Shown: positions 34,688 to 44,966, counted from the first letter of the stretch. The stretch: 64,000 nt of DNA from Catenovulum sp. 2E275 (GCF_025515275.1 NZ_JAOPFU010000020.1:1-64000); one strand, 5' to 3'. Numbers and translations: made by a program. The notes: a model not told the origin generated them from the letters alone.

Positions 34688-35488
34688 TTAAACGAGCAAA
34701 TTTAATGCGTTCTGCTCAGTTAATGCTTTTTGTATTTGTGTGTCGTGTGCGTGATTTTGTTGCTTAAAATGCATTAAATAATGTGTTAATTGGCTTTTAT
34801 TTTCGTCATCTAGTTGATCAAAAATAATGCCTTGCCAGATAGAGTCTGGCGGGATGCGATCAGCCAACGCTTGCTCTATCGCATACGAAAAACACATATT
34901 AGATAATTTTTGATTAAGCCGCTTGGTTAAATCTGTGATCTGTTCAATATTTAACCCCATAAATAATGACTTTAATACTAATTGATTAAAATTAAGCTCA
35001 GGAAAATACGCTGCCGGATACGGGTTATTAAGCGCAATGGCACTGTATTCATTCAGGCTATTGCAGCGACACGCTTTAATCGCAGTTTGCACAGCCAAGC
35101 CTTGATGATCAATAAAGCTCAGTGATTTTAGCAAAGCACATTTTTCGCTTTCATCACCATACTGGTAATAATTTTTTAGTAAGGTTTTAATCGCTTGCTG
35201 ATATTGCTCTGCATCATTTAAATGAATTGAGCTTAATATTTCAAGCGCGGCTTTTAATAAGATTAAACGAATAAAATCAGCTAATTCAAACTCTTTATAA
35301 GGCGAGTTTAAGCTAATAGTTTGGCTAAATAAACGCTTAACCAGCACAGATTGATTCAATAATTCCAGCTCGATATCTTCTGCATTTTGCTGACAGTTGC
35401 TAAGTTTAGCCAGCGCTTGTATGAGCCAGTCTTGTTGTGATTGATTTAATTGTTTTTCAATTAATTTAATGTCGTTAGTTATTTGCAT
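34688..35488 (-). CDS. eboA: EboA: ebo-cluster protein of unknown fold function
   Basis: A 266-residue soluble, mostly helical protein. The ALNNPYPAAYFPELNFNQLV block (about residues 150-169) and IEQALADRIPPDSIW near 205 are the conserved family regions; the C-terminal helix is Gln/His-rich. It has no known enzymatic motif and no signal peptide. The family is confined to ebo clusters, so recognition rests both on these blocks and on the five neighbours. It begins two bases after eboC and is translationally coupled to it. Confidence 0.82.
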   Translation of the reverse strand: MQITNDIKLIEKQLNQSQQDWLIQALAKLSNCQQNAEDIELELLNQSVLVKRLFSQTISLNSPYKEFELADFIRLILLKAALEILSSIHLNDAEQYQQAIKTLLKNYYQYGDESEKCALLKSLSFIDHQGLAVQTAIKACRCNSLNEYSAIALNNPYPAAYFPELNFNQLVLKSLFMGLNIEQITDLTKRLNQKLSNMCFSYAIEQALADRIPPDSIWQGIIFDQLDDENKSQLTHYLMHFKQQNHAHDTQIQKALTEQNALNLLV

Positions 35489-35490
35489 GG

Positions 35491-36399
35491 TTAAGTCATG
35501 TATAAATGTTTACTTAAAACTCGGCAGGGTGGCAATAGCGCAATCACGACAAGTGCCCATAAATAATAGCCAGAAATAGCCAGCATAAGCGCATCCAGCG
35601 GGATAACGCCAATAATTAAATACATTATCATGGCTTGAATTTTATCTGGGGTAAAATTAAACCAAAGCGGAATCAGACGTTTTAATAACAAAGCCAGCCA
35701 AATACACACCAGTACAGTGCCAATAATCTGGGTGGTTAAATGGTTGGTGAGCACAGTAAACAGCAAAATAATTTGGCTAACTGCGGTAGCCAGCATAAAT
35801 AATGAGGTTAACAGCAAAGCTTTTTTATCGGTGGCGTGGGTTTCCTGTTTGCTTAAATAAGTTAAACCCGTGATATAAAGCAAAATAGGTAATGCAAGTA
35901 AAAATACGCAGGGGTTTAGCTCTCCATTTATTTCTGGCGTTAAACTTAATACAAAACTTGCCCCTAATAGCCAATTAAAATAGCGGCATAAGCCCATCAT
36001 AATTGAGCCGGTTAAGCCATTTTTAATTAGACTATTGTATAAAATGATACTTAAACTCAGTGCTAGCCCGATAAATAAGGCGGTTAAATTTGGCCAAGCA
36101 AAAAATGCGCTCAAACCTAAACCAACTGCTAACAAACCAAACCCGAGCAGCCATGCTAAAGTTAAACTAATTTGACCACTGGGCAGTGGGCGTTTGTTGC
36201 GCTCGGCTAAATCTTCACGGTAATCAAAGCAGTCGTTTAACGTCATCCCGCCATAATAAAAAGCTAAACTGGCGATAATTAAAATACCGACCGAAAAATT
36301 AACTTGGCCTGAGCTGGCGATAACCGCGGCAGCCAGAATATTACTGACAGCCGTTAATCCATTTGGTGCCCGAACCAGTTGAAGTAATGCTTTTGTCAT
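35491..36399 (-). CDS. eboC: EboC: UbiA-type prenyltransferase
   Basis: A 302-residue integral membrane protein with about eight or nine helices. The first prenyl-diphosphate motif is clear: NDCFDYREDLAERNKRPLPSG (residues about 56-76; N-D-x-x-D...D...N). The second aspartate-rich region is weaker (LSKQETHATDKK), as in several UbiA-like EboC proteins. The enzyme should join an isoprenoid chain to a ring or sugar acceptor in the membrane. Its start shares one base with the eboD stop. Confidence 0.9.
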   Translation of the reverse strand: MTKALLQLVRAPNGLTAVSNILAAAVIASSGQVNFSVGILIIASLAFYYGGMTLNDCFDYREDLAERNKRPLPSGQISLTLAWLLGFGLLAVGLGLSAFFAWPNLTALFIGLALSLSIILYNSLIKNGLTGSIMMGLCRYFNWLLGASFVLSLTPEINGELNPCVFLLALPILLYITGLTYLSKQETHATDKKALLLTSLFMLATAVSQIILLFTVLTNHLTTQIIGTVLVCIWLALLLKRLIPLWFNFTPDKIQAMIMYLIIGVIPLDALMLAISGYYLWALVVIALLPPCRVLSKHLYMT

Positions 36400-37580
36400 T
36401 AGGCAACTTGCTCTACATACTGTTTGATTTGGTTATTTTGAATCGCCTGTACCGACTCAATCATAGTTTGAGTATTGATTTCGTTAACTTCAAACCCATC
36501 ACCAATTCCGTTTAATAACGTAATGCATAAGCGGCCGCCTAAATGTTCTTTAAATTCAGCTAAGGCTTGCTCTACATTTAATAATTGCAAAGCAGGGTGG
36601 TTAAGCTCAAAGCCTAAGGTATTGAGTAATACCAGAATATGTTTTAATTCAAGCTCACTTAAATGGCCTTGTTTATGAGAATAAATACTGTCCATTGCAA
36701 TGCCAATCGCGACAGCTTCACCATGACGTAACTCATTATTAGATAACTCTTCTAATTTATGAGCTGACCAGTGACCAAAATCTAATGGTCTGGCAGAGCC
36801 AAATTCAAATGCATCACCACTGGTTGCAATATGATGTAAATGCCATTTAGCACCTTTTATTATCATATTTTCCATAGCTTTATCGTCAAATTTGGCTAAT
36901 AAATGACGCTGCTGATATAACTCATTAAAAAATGGCTGATCTTTAATTAAAGCAACTTTAATTGCTTCTGAAATGCCTGAACGTTTATCACGTTGCGTCA
37001 GGGTATTTAATAACGAAAAGTCGTTAACAACCGCAAATGGTGGTACAAATGTGCCTAAATAATTTTTACGTTTGTGATAATTAATCGCGTTTTTAACACC
37101 GACACCAGCATCGTTTTGGCCTAATACTGTGGTTGGCATTCTAATTAAACGAATACCTCTGTGTGCGGTTGCCGCAGCAAAACCTACCGCATCCACAACC
37201 GCACCGCCGCCAATCACTAAAATATACGAGTGGCGATCAATTGCATGAGTTTCAACAGCCTGATAGATGGTATCTAGTAAAGTATCATCATTTTTACAGG
37301 CTTCGCCGCCCTGAATGATTATTTCCGGTAAAGTCGGAACAGCCTGAGTTTCAAAATAATCGTGGATTTGATTCACTAAATCCGGATGGCTTTTAACAAC
37401 TTCTGAATCTATGACCGGCAATAATTTAGGGGATTCATCTAAATTATTGATTAAATCGATCAAGGTTGGGTTGTCTAAGTTAAAGCTTTGGCGGGTAAAC
37501 AAAACCGGATAATCAAAACGCACTGTAAATTGTTGACGAATGTTAACTGAAGAATAGTCATATAGGTTTGTTTGAGTCAT
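36399..37580 (-). CDS. eboD: EboD: 3-dehydroquinate synthase-like cyclase
   Basis: A 393-residue member of the dehydroquinate synthase/sugar-phosphate cyclase superfamily. The NAD-binding VIGGGAVVDAVG and TTVLGQNDAGVGVKNAIN blocks are intact, and the zinc ligands are in SEAIKVAL (Glu), DFGHWSAHKLE (His) and HGEAVAIG (His). It is distinct from housekeeping AroB and probably cyclises a sugar phosphate to start the ebo product. It is the first gene of the cluster; translation of eboC is coupled by a one-base overlap. An upstream dyad GTGAT/ATCAC lies at 37766-37782. Confidence 0.9.
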   Translation of the reverse strand: MTQTNLYDYSSVNIRQQFTVRFDYPVLFTRQSFNLDNPTLIDLINNLDESPKLLPVIDSEVVKSHPDLVNQIHDYFETQAVPTLPEIIIQGGEACKNDDTLLDTIYQAVETHAIDRHSYILVIGGGAVVDAVGFAAATAHRGIRLIRMPTTVLGQNDAGVGVKNAINYHKRKNYLGTFVPPFAVVNDFSLLNTLTQRDKRSGISEAIKVALIKDQPFFNELYQQRHLLAKFDDKAMENMIIKGAKWHLHHIATSGDAFEFGSARPLDFGHWSAHKLEELSNNELRHGEAVAIGIAMDSIYSHKQGHLSELELKHILVLLNTLGFELNHPALQLLNVEQALAEFKEHLGGRLCITLLNGIGDGFEVNEINTQTMIESVQAIQNNQIKQYVEQVA

Positions 37581-37900
37581 GTTTACCTCGAAAAGTCTTA
37601 CCTGTACTGATTTAAGCTGGCTATATTATGTACGGCGCGACCATTAATAATTAAGACCGTAACAGCACATACTATAGGCATAAGTGGGTACAATCAATAA
37701 GAGATGTTTTAATCTTGTTATGATATTTAATTTTTTGTTTGGTTCGCTCAAGTTATTGTACAAGCGTGATAAAAACCATCACATTTAATCTTTTTCCTGA
37801 TTTCATTTTGGCCGTTTAGACGTCTAGACGTAAATAATTTGACAACTTAGCTATTTCCGGCAACAATCCTCTTTCGTTAAATTCAGTTTGGAGCTAAAAG
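37581..37900. other. Divergent promoter region, eboD / metA
   Basis: About 320 bases without an ORF. It holds the hairpin GTGAT-AAAAACC-ATCAC (37766-37782) on the eboD side and the MetJ boxes plus promoter on the metA side. The mid portion is AT-rich with no further recognised signal. Confidence 0.55.
37810..37867 (+). promoter_or_regulatory. MetJ boxes and promoter of metA
   Basis: Three abutting octamers, GGCCGTTT, AGACGTCT (consensus, 37818-37825) and AGACGTAA, form a MetJ array. TTGACA (37839-37844) with 17-base spacing to AACAAT (37862-37867) gives a sigma-70 promoter directly beside it. Methionine/SAM repression of metA is expected. Confidence 0.85.
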
Positions 37901-38830
37901 ATGCCTATCAAAATTCCCGATCAGTTACCTGCGATCAAAGTTTTGAGTGAAGAGAACATCTTTGTGATGTCTGACAGCCGTGCGCAAAGTCAGGATATTC
38001 GTCCGTTAGAATTAGCCATTCTGAATCTAATGCCAAATAAAATAGAAACTGAAGTACAGTTAATGCGTTTATTAGCTAACTCACCCTTGCAGGTTAATAT
38101 TGATTTGCTGCGCATTGATATGCATGTTTCTAAAAATACGCCAGAGTCTCACATGTCCGCTTTTTATCATTTATTTGATGATATTAAAGGCACAAAAAAT
38201 TACGACGGTTTAATTATCACAGGTGCGCCTTTAGGTTTAATTGATTATACCGAGGTAAAATACTGGGATAAAATGCAGGAAATTATGGACTGGGCAAACC
38301 AGCATGTGCAATCTACTTTATATTTATGCTGGGCGGCACATGCAGCTTTGTATCATCATTACGGTTTAAATCGCATGATCCGTGATGAAAAAATATCTGG
38401 CGTTTTTAAACATCAAACTTTAGATCCACTTGAGCCATTAACTCAAGGGTTTGATGATTATTTTAATATGCCGCATTCACGTTATGCTCAGGTACCAATT
38501 GAAGATTTACAAGCGCACCCTGAATTAAATGTATTAGCCAGCTGCGAAGAAGGCGGTGCATTTTTGGTGGCGAGTAAAGACCGACGCTGTGTATTTATTA
38601 CCGGCCACCCTGAATATAATGCGACAACATTAAGAGATGAATATTTCAGGGATTTAAAAACCGGAATCGAGCCAAATATTCCAGAGCATTATTTTCCGGA
38701 TAATAATCCGAATGCTGAGCCAAGTAATATTTGGCGAAGTCATGGTAATTTATTGTTTTGTAACTGGTTAAATCATTATGTGTATCAAGCGACACCTTAT
38801 GATTTGTCTCAGTTATCCGGGCAAAAATAA
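37901..38830 (+). CDS. metA: Homoserine O-succinyltransferase MetA
   Basis: A 309-residue enzyme, the same length as E. coli MetA. The catalytic cysteine is in LYLCWAAHAAL (about residue 142) and the His/Glu pair is in ITGHPEYNA (about 235-237). It acylates homoserine in the first committed step to methionine. A GGAG precedes the ATG. MetJ boxes upstream and metH downstream agree with methionine biosynthesis. A terminator follows. Confidence 0.96.
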   Translation: MPIKIPDQLPAIKVLSEENIFVMSDSRAQSQDIRPLELAILNLMPNKIETEVQLMRLLANSPLQVNIDLLRIDMHVSKNTPESHMSAFYHLFDDIKGTKNYDGLIITGAPLGLIDYTEVKYWDKMQEIMDWANQHVQSTLYLCWAAHAALYHHYGLNRMIRDEKISGVFKHQTLDPLEPLTQGFDDYFNMPHSRYAQVPIEDLQAHPELNVLASCEEGGAFLVASKDRRCVFITGHPEYNATTLRDEYFRDLKTGIEPNIPEHYFPDNNPNAEPSNIWRSHGNLLFCNWLNHYVYQATPYDLSQLSGQK

Positions 38831-38854
38831 GCCCATATCACTTTAGTGATTTAT

Positions 38855-38876
38855 AAAAGCGCCAATTGGCGCTTTT
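38855..38876 (+). terminator. Terminator after metA
   Basis: The perfect palindrome AAAAGCGCCAATTGGCGCTTTT is followed by GTTTTA. It separates metA from metH. Confidence 0.8.
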
Positions 38877-39009
38877 GTTTTATAACGAATCCATTAAAAT
38901 ACCGGCAATTAATTGTATTTAAAGATGATCAATGGCTGGTATTTAAGCGCCATTTTTGACAAATCGTTAGAGGCATAACGGTTTGAATGAAAAGTTTAGA
39001 AGGTATTGT

Positions 39010-42000
39010 ATGAGTAAACAAAGTCAGGTTGGCCAAACCATCCGCACTTTATTAAAAGAACGTATTCTGGTTTTAGATGGCGGTATGGGCACTATGATCC
39101 AAAACCGCAAATTAACAGAGCAGGATTATCGGGGTGAGCGTTTTGCCAACTGGCATTTGGATATTAAAGGCAATAATGACTTATTGAGTTTAACTCAACC
39201 GGATATTATCGAAGATATTTATGCCGGTTACCTTGCTGCCGGTGCTGATATTATTGAAACCAATACCTTTAATGCGACTACCATTTCAATGGCTGACTAT
39301 GAAATGGAAAGTTTAAGCCGCGAAATTAACGTTGAATCGGCTAAATTAGCTCGTCGTATTGCTGATAAATTTACTGAGCAAAATCCAAATAAACCAAGGT
39401 TTGTTGCCGGTGTAGTCGGGCCAACCAGTAAAACTGCTTCTATTTCACCAGATGTAAATGATCCGGGATTTCGTAACATTACCTTTGATGCTCTGGTAAA
39501 GGCTTATACTGAATCGACCGAAGCTTTGATTGAAGGCGGCGCTGATTTAATTTTAATTGAAACTATTTTTGACACGCTCAATGCAAAAGCGGCAGGTTTT
39601 GCTGTTTTGCAAGCGTTTGAAAATACAGGCATTGAATTGCCAATTATGATCTCGGGTACAATTACCGATGCCTCAGGTCGAACTTTATCAGGCCAAACAA
39701 CAGAAGCTTTTTATAATTCATTACGTCACTTAAAACCTATTTCTATTGGTCTTAACTGTGCGTTAGGTCCGGCTGAACTTCGCCAATATGTTGAAGAATT
39801 AGCGCGGGTTTCTGATTTTGCTGTATCTGTGCATCCTAATGCGGGTTTACCAAATGCATTTGGTGAATACGATTTATCTCCTGACGATATGGCAATTCAT
39901 ATTAAAGAGTGGGCTGAATCTGGCTTCTTTAATATTGTTGGTGGCTGTTGTGGTACTACCCCTGAGCATATTGGCGCAATTGCTAAATCAGTCGAAGGGG
40001 TTACACCAAGAGAAATTAAACCACGCGAAATCGCCTGTCGTTTATCTGGTTTAGAGCCTTTAACGATAGATTCAAGCTCATTATTTGTTAACGTTGGTGA
40101 ACGTACCAACATTACTGGCTCAGCCAAATTTAAACGTTTAATTAAAGAAGGCTTATATGATGAAGCCTTGGATGTTGCGCGTCAGCAAGTTGAAAATGGC
40201 GCACAAATTATCGACATTAACATGGACGAAGGCATGCTCGACTCGCAGGCAGCTATGGTTCGATTTTTGAACTTAATTGCTTCTGAGCCGGATATTTCTC
40301 GTGTGCCTATTATGATCGATTCTTCTAAATGGGAAATTTTAGAAGCTGGTCTTAAATGTATTCAAGGTAAAGGCATAGTTAACTCAATTAGCTTAAAAGA
40401 AGGTGAAGATAAGTTTATTGAGCAAGCTAGCTTACTACGTAAATACGGCGCAGCCGTGATTGTTATGGCGTTTGATGAAGTGGGTCAGGCGGATACCCGC
40501 GAGCGCAAATTTGAAATTTGTAAACGCTCTTATCAAGTTTTGGTTGATAAGGTTGGTTTTCCACCGGAAGATATTATTTTTGACCCGAATATTTTTGCGG
40601 TAGCAACTGGGATTGACGAACATAATAATTATGCGGTTGATTTTATCGAAGCTTGTAAAGATATTACCGATAATTTACCACATGCGATGATTTCGGGTGG
40701 GGTATCTAACGTTTCTTTCTCGTTCCGTGGTAATGATCCGGTTCGTGAAGCGATTCATGCTGTCTTTTTATATTATGCAATTAAAAATGGCATGACGATG
40801 GGGATTGTAAATGCAGGTCAGCTTGCGATTTATGATGATATCCCAAAAGAATTAAAAGATGCGGTTGAAGACGTTGTATTAAATAAACATGATGATGCGA
40901 CTGAAAACCTATTAGCGATTGCTGAAAATTATCGTGGTAGTGGCGCAAAAGCAGAAGATCCGGCGGCATTAGAATGGCGTAGCTGGGACGTTAAAAAGCG
41001 CCTTGAATATTCATTGGTTAAAGGCATTACCGATTTTATTGAAGAAGATACCGAAGCCGCTCGGCTTGCATCTGAACGACCTCTGCATGTAATTGAAGGG
41101 CCGTTAATGGACGGCATGAATGTAGTTGGTGACTTATTTGGTGAAGGGAAAATGTTCCTGCCGCAGGTGGTTAAGTCGGCACGGGTAATGAAACGAGCTG
41201 TTGCTTATCTTGAACCTTACATTGAGGCTGAAAAAGAAGAAGGCCGAACCAATGGTAAGATTTTATTGGCTACCGTTAAAGGCGACGTACATGACATAGG
41301 TAAAAATATTGTAGGCGTGGTGCTGCAATGTAATAACTATGAAATTGTTGACCTTGGGGTAATGGTTCCGACAGATAAAATTTTAAAAACGGCAATTGAA
41401 GAAAAATGCGACATTATCGGTTTATCCGGTTTAATTACGCCATCGCTTGATGAAATGGTGCATGTTGCGAAAGAAATGCAGCGCCAAGGCTTTAAATTGC
41501 CTCTGTTAATTGGTGGCGCAACTACCTCAAAAGCGCATACCGCAGTTAAAATCGAGCAACAATATGATGAACCCGTGGTGTATGTACCGAATGCATCACG
41601 CAGTGTATCGGTGGCTTCTGCGTTATTAAGCAAAGAGTTAAAACCTGCTTTTGTCGAAAAACTAAATGAAGAATATGTCAGAGTGCGTGAGCAACACGCT
41701 AATCGTGGTCCACGCTCTGAATTAGTGAGTTATGCAGAAGCCAAAGCTAATCGTTTTCCATTGTCATTTGAAAACTATACGCCAGTTACCCCAAATAAAC
41801 TGGGTATAACCGAGTTACAAGATGTTTCAGTGGCTGAGCTAAGAAATTATATCGACTGGACGCCATTTTTTATGACTTGGCAGTTAAGTGGTAAATATCC
41901 GGCTATTTTACAGCACGAGTTAGTTGGTGAAGAAGCTCAAAAGTTATTTAAAGATGCGAATGACATTTTAGATACGATTGAGCGTGAAGGAAAAATTAAA

Positions 42001-42708
42001 GCCAAAGGCGTATTTGGTTTATTCCCAGCGGCTCGGATGGATGATGATATTGCGATTTATACCGATGAATCGCGCAGCCAAGAGTTAATGCGGGTTCACC
42101 ATTTACGTAATCAAGGCGCTAAAAAAGACGGACTTTATAACCGTGCTCTAAGTGATTATTTAGCAGATGCTGACTCTGATATTAAAGATTATATTGGTGG
42201 TTTTGCGGTAACCGCCGGCTTTGGTGCAGATGAATGGGCTGATGAATTTTTAGCTGAGCATGATGATTACAACAGCATTATGGTTAAAGCGGTAGCTGAT
42301 CGTTTAGCGGAAGCCTTTGCTGAATATTTACACCTTAAAGTTCGTAAAGAATATTGGGGCTATGCACCAGATGAGAACCTAGATAACGAGATGTTAATTC
42401 GTGAAAAATATCAAGGGATTCGTCCAGCTCCGGGTTATGCTGCTTGTCCTGAACATACTGAAAAACAACTCTTATGGCAGTTATTGGATGTTGAAAACCG
42501 TATCGGGATGAACTTAACCGAAAGCTGTGCAATGTGGCCAGGCGCGTCGGTTAGTGGTTGGTATTTTGCCCATCCGGATACTAAATATTTTGCAGTTGGT
42601 AAAATTAAAAAAGAGCAGGTGGAAAGTTATGCTCAACGTAAAGGCATGACCTTAACTGAAGCCGAACGCTGGCTTGCACCTAATCTTGATTATGACCCGG
42701 ATGCATAA
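39010..42708 (+). CDS. metH: Cobalamin-dependent methionine synthase MetH
   Basis: A 1232-residue enzyme (E. coli 1227). In order: homocysteine-binding barrel (zinc cysteines in NCALG and GGCCGT), pterin domain ([11 protein letters not shown]), B12 domain with DVHDIGKN (His ligand) and [13 protein letters not shown], and SAM-binding reactivation domain. It makes methionine from homocysteine and methyl-THF. ATG at 39010 has AAGG upstream and begins with the usual short leader; the frame to 38983 is not needed. No cobalamin riboswitch was seen upstream. Confidence 0.97.
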   Translation: MSKQSQVGQTIRTLLKERILVLDGGMGTMIQNRKLTEQDYRGERFANWHLDIKGNNDLLSLTQPDIIEDIYAGYLAAGADIIETNTFNATTISMADYEMESLSREINVESAKLARRIADKFTEQNPNKPRFVAGVVGPTSKTASISPDVNDPGFRNITFDALVKAYTESTEALIEGGADLILIETIFDTLNAKAAGFAVLQAFENTGIELPIMISGTITDASGRTLSGQTTEAFYNSLRHLKPISIGLNCALGPAELRQYVEELARVSDFAVSVHPNAGLPNAFGEYDLSPDDMAIHIKEWAESGFFNIVGGCCGTTPEHIGAIAKSVEGVTPREIKPREIACRLSGLEPLTIDSSSLFVNVGERTNITGSAKFKRLIKEGLYDEALDVARQQVENGAQIIDINMDEGMLDSQAAMVRFLNLIASEPDISRVPIMIDSSKWEILEAGLKCIQGKGIVNSISLKEGEDKFIEQASLLRKYGAAVIVMAFDEVGQADTRERKFEICKRSYQVLVDKVGFPPEDIIFDPNIFAVATGIDEHNNYAVDFIEACKDITDNLPHAMISGGVSNVSFSFRGNDPVREAIHAVFLYYAIKNGMTMGIVNAGQLAIYDDIPKELKDAVEDVVLNKHDDATENLLAIAENYRGSGAKAEDPAALEWRSWDVKKRLEYSLVKGITDFIEEDTEAARLASERPLHVIEGPLMDGMNVVGDLFGEGKMFLPQVVKSARVMKRAVAYLEPYIEAEKEEGRTNGKILLATVKGDVHDIGKNIVGVVLQCNNYEIVDLGVMVPTDKILKTAIEEKCDIIGLSGLITPSLDEMVHVAKEMQRQGFKLPLLIGGATTSKAHTAVKIEQQYDEPVVYVPNASRSVSVASALLSKELKPAFVEKLNEEYVRVREQHANRGPRSELVSYAEAKANRFPLSFENYTPVTPNKLGITELQDVSVAELRNYIDWTPFFMTWQLSGKYPAILQHELVGEEAQKLFKDANDILDTIEREGKIKAKGVFGLFPAARMDDDIAIYTDESRSQELMRVHHLRNQGAKKDGLYNRALSDYLADADSDIKDYIGGFAVTAGFGADEWADEFLAEHDDYNSIMVKAVADRLAEAFAEYLHLKVRKEYWGYAPDENLDNEMLIREKYQGIRPAPGYAACPEHTEKQLLWQLLDVENRIGMNLTESCAMWPGASVSGWYFAHPDTKYFAVGKIKKEQVESYAQRKGMTLTEAERWLAPNLDYDPDA

Positions 42709-42840
42709 TTAACCTAGTTTAAATACGATCTACATGGGTTGCTGCCTAATGTAGATCGGACTAGCCTATAATTAAATTGCTTTAAAGGGCGATCTACAAT
42801 GCTCAGTTTAATGTAGGTAGGACGTAGCCCACTAGGTTAA
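42709..42840. repeat. Structured 132-bp inverted-repeat element after metH
   Basis: The outer ends TTAACCTAGT (42709-42718) and ACTAGGTTAA (42831-42840) are perfect inverted copies. Inside, CGATCTACAT (42726-42735) pairs with ATGTAGATCG (42749-42758), and CGATCTACAA with a partial AATGTAGGT occurs again at 42790-42818. It starts at the base after the metH stop. It may be a REP-like/MITE remnant and could also end metH transcription. Confidence 0.6.
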
Positions 42841-42846
42841 CATTTA

Positions 42847-43758
42847 ATGTTAATAACCCGATTTAAAAAAGATGTAACAGGTAACACTTTGAATTCAACA
42901 GACGGTATTCGCTTAAATAAATTTATCAGTGATTCTGGTTATTGCTCTCGCCGAGAAGCAGATAAATTAATAGAAAATCAGCATGTGACTATTAACGGGC
43001 TAATTCCAGAATTGGGGACAAAAGTGATGCCGGGGGATAAAGTGGCGGTTAAAGGCCAGCCGATTTATGCCAGCCCTAAAAGCAAATCAGACAGAGTTTA
43101 TATCGCCTATCACAAACCAGTTGGTATTACTTGTACCACTGAACATAAAGTGAAAGATAATATTATTGATGCAATCGGCCACCGCGAACGTATTTTTCCG
43201 ATAGGGCGATTAGATAAACCATCAGAAGGTTTGATTTTTTTAACAAATGATGGCGACATAGTTAATAAAATTCTGCGAGCCGGTAATAACCACGAAAAAG
43301 AATATATAGTTACCGTTGATAAAAATGTATCGGCTGAGTTTATTCAAAATATGTCGTCGGGCGTGCCTATTTTGGATACGGTTACTTTGCCATGTAAAGT
43401 AGAAAAAATAAGCCGTTTTGTATTTAAAATTATTTTAACTCAAGGATTAAACCGTCAAATTAGGCGGATGTGTGAATATTTAGGTTATCGAGTTACCCGG
43501 TTAAAGCGAATTCGGATTATGAATGTGGCCTTGGGCGATCTTGAAAAAGGGCGCTGGCGTGATTTAACCGAAGCTGAAATGCAGGCAATTAATCTTGCGG
43601 TATCTGGCTCATCTAAAACCGCATTTGAGCAAGTGCAAACTGCTCAGCCTCAAATTAAAAAAGAAAAAGTATTTATTCAAGTTGCTAAACCTAAAACTTC
43701 AAAGACCGCTAAAACTCAAAATGGCAGAAAAAAGCTATCTTTAAAAAAGCCTGATTAA
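42847..43758 (+). CDS. rluF: 23S rRNA pseudouridine synthase, RluF family
   Basis: A 303-residue RsuA/RluF-type pseudouridine synthase. An S4 RNA-binding domain ([21 protein letters not shown]) is followed by a catalytic domain with Asp in [12 protein letters not shown] and the [17 protein letters not shown] block, close to RluF, which modifies U2604. The final 50 residues form a Lys/Thr-rich basic tail. An in-frame TTG at 42889 matches the N-terminus of E. coli RluF more closely and may be the true start, which would free the first 14 codons from the repeat-adjacent sequence. Confidence 0.88.
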   Translation: MLITRFKKDVTGNTLNSTDGIRLNKFISDSGYCSRREADKLIENQHVTINGLIPELGTKVMPGDKVAVKGQPIYASPKSKSDRVYIAYHKPVGITCTTEHKVKDNIIDAIGHRERIFPIGRLDKPSEGLIFLTNDGDIVNKILRAGNNHEKEYIVTVDKNVSAEFIQNMSSGVPILDTVTLPCKVEKISRFVFKIILTQGLNRQIRRMCEYLGYRVTRLKRIRIMNVALGDLEKGRWRDLTEAEMQAINLAVSGSSKTAFEQVQTAQPQIKKEKVFIQVAKPKTSKTAKTQNGRKKLSLKKPD

Positions 43759-43821
43759 TTAATCAGAGTATCAATAACTTAACCAATTTATTTTAACTGT
43801 CTCTATTTTTATGAATTATTA

Positions 43822-43858
43822 ATTACAGTTTTATTTCAGTTTGAAATAAAACTGTAAT
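43822..43858. promoter_or_regulatory. 17-bp perfect dyad upstream of the porin
   Basis: ATTACAGTTTTATTTCA and its exact inverse complement are separated by GTT. It lies ~125 bases before the porin start, so it is either the rluF terminator or an operator, and its right arm overlaps a Pho-box-like run. Confidence 0.7.
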
Positions 43859-43869
43859 ATAAGATTCAT
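43841..43869 (+). promoter_or_regulatory. Possible Pho box upstream of the porin
   Basis: TTGAAAT-AAAA-CTGTAAT-ATAA-GATTCAT has three heptamers at 11-base period; the middle one matches CTGTCAT at six of seven positions, the others weakly. Tentative, supported by the stronger box next to pstS. Confidence 0.35.
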
Positions 43870-43981
43870 ATAATGTATCTCATATTGTAATTTTATTATG
43901 AATTACCTTGCTAGTCAGATTGATAATTATCTATTTCGGTCTAGGCTATTAGCTGTTAGTAGTTACTTTTGGGACTCACAT

Positions 43982-44920
43982 ATGAATAAATTTAAGTACA
44001 CAAGTTTAGCTTTGTCAGTTGCTTTAACCAGCTCTCCTGTATTAGCTCAATCTGAATTGTTAACCCTTTATGGTAAAGCGAATGTGAGCTTTCAGTTGTC
44101 AGACTCAGATGAATCTGCAACTGATTTAAAAAGCAATAATTCACGATTTGGGGTTAAAGGCGAAGTTGAATTGGAAAATGGTTTAGTCGCTATTTATCAA
44201 GCTGAATTTGGTGTTGATTTCTCAGATGAATCCAAAGCAGAGAATATTACAGGCAGGAATCAGTTTGTCGGCTTAAAAGGTGATTTTGGTCAAATTAGAC
44301 TAGGCCGAATGGATACTGCGTTTAAAATGGCTCAGGGAAAAGTCGATCTATTTAACGATTATATTGCAGATATTAAAAACCTTTATTCAGGTGAAATCCG
44401 CGCAAATGACACAGTAACTTATATTTCACCTAAGTTTAGTGATTTTTCATTTGGAGTCACTTACATTTCACAAGAAGAGAATGATCCGGCTGAGCTAGAC
44501 AGTGCCGGTGCATCATTTGCTGTGATGTATGGCGATTCAGGTTTAAAATCGAACAGCTTATATGGTGCTTTGGCTTACGACAGTGATGTAAAAGGCGAAG
44601 ATAGAATTCGTTTGGTATTAAATAAACGACTAGGCCAATTTACAGTTGGTACTATTATCCAAAGGCAAGAAAATACTGATACAGACATTTCAGCTAATGG
44701 CGCACTCTTTAATGCGGCCTATAAACAGGGTGAGTTTACATATAAAGTACAACATCAAATTATTAATGATGACTCGGACAGAGCAACTACCTCAATTGGT
44801 ATTGACTATAAATTAGGCGGTGCAACAAAAGCATTTGCTTGGTTAACTCGTCAAGACCAAGGTAATTTACCTACAGAAGATACCAATACTTTAGCAATTG
44901 GGTTAGAGCATAAATTCTAA
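43982..44920 (+). CDS. Gram-negative outer-membrane porin
   Basis: A 312-residue porin with a Sec signal (MNKFKYTSLALSVALTSSPVLA). The mature protein opens with the strand LTLYGKANVSFQLS and contains the typical FGVKGEVELENGLVAIYQ, LGRMDTAFK and VTYISPKFS blocks, and ends in a C-terminal Phe strand (IGLEHKF) as needed for BAM insertion. It likely forms a trimeric diffusion pore; proximity to the PstS gene suggests phosphate or phosphate-ester uptake (PhoE/OprP-like role by inference). The frame to 43898 is excluded because the ATG at 43982 gives the signal peptide. Confidence 0.92.
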   Translation: MNKFKYTSLALSVALTSSPVLAQSELLTLYGKANVSFQLSDSDESATDLKSNNSRFGVKGEVELENGLVAIYQAEFGVDFSDESKAENITGRNQFVGLKGDFGQIRLGRMDTAFKMAQGKVDLFNDYIADIKNLYSGEIRANDTVTYISPKFSDFSFGVTYISQEENDPAELDSAGASFAVMYGDSGLKSNSLYGALAYDSDVKGEDRIRLVLNKRLGQFTVGTIIQRQENTDTDISANGALFNAAYKQGEFTYKVQHQIINDDSDRATTSIGIDYKLGGATKAFAWLTRQDQGNLPTEDTNTLAIGLEHKF

Positions 44921-44931
44921 AAACTTCTTTT

Positions 44932-44966
44932 ATAAAAACCACAAGTTAAAATACGGTGGTTTTTAT
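44932..44966. terminator. Terminator after the porin
   Basis: ATAAAAACCAC and GTGGTTTTTAT form a perfect 11-bp stem; the 3' arm is itself T-rich. Confidence 0.7.

Noticed and set aside
37766-37782. CRP site ahead of eboD
   Set aside because: GTGA and TCAC are separated by nine bases rather than six, so it is only noted as a hairpin.
38831-39009. Cobalamin riboswitch before metH
   Set aside because: The region is short, and no B12-box-like sequence was recognised.
43898-43981. N-terminal extension of the porin
   Set aside because: It would bury the signal peptide; the ATG at 43982 gives a normal exported porin.
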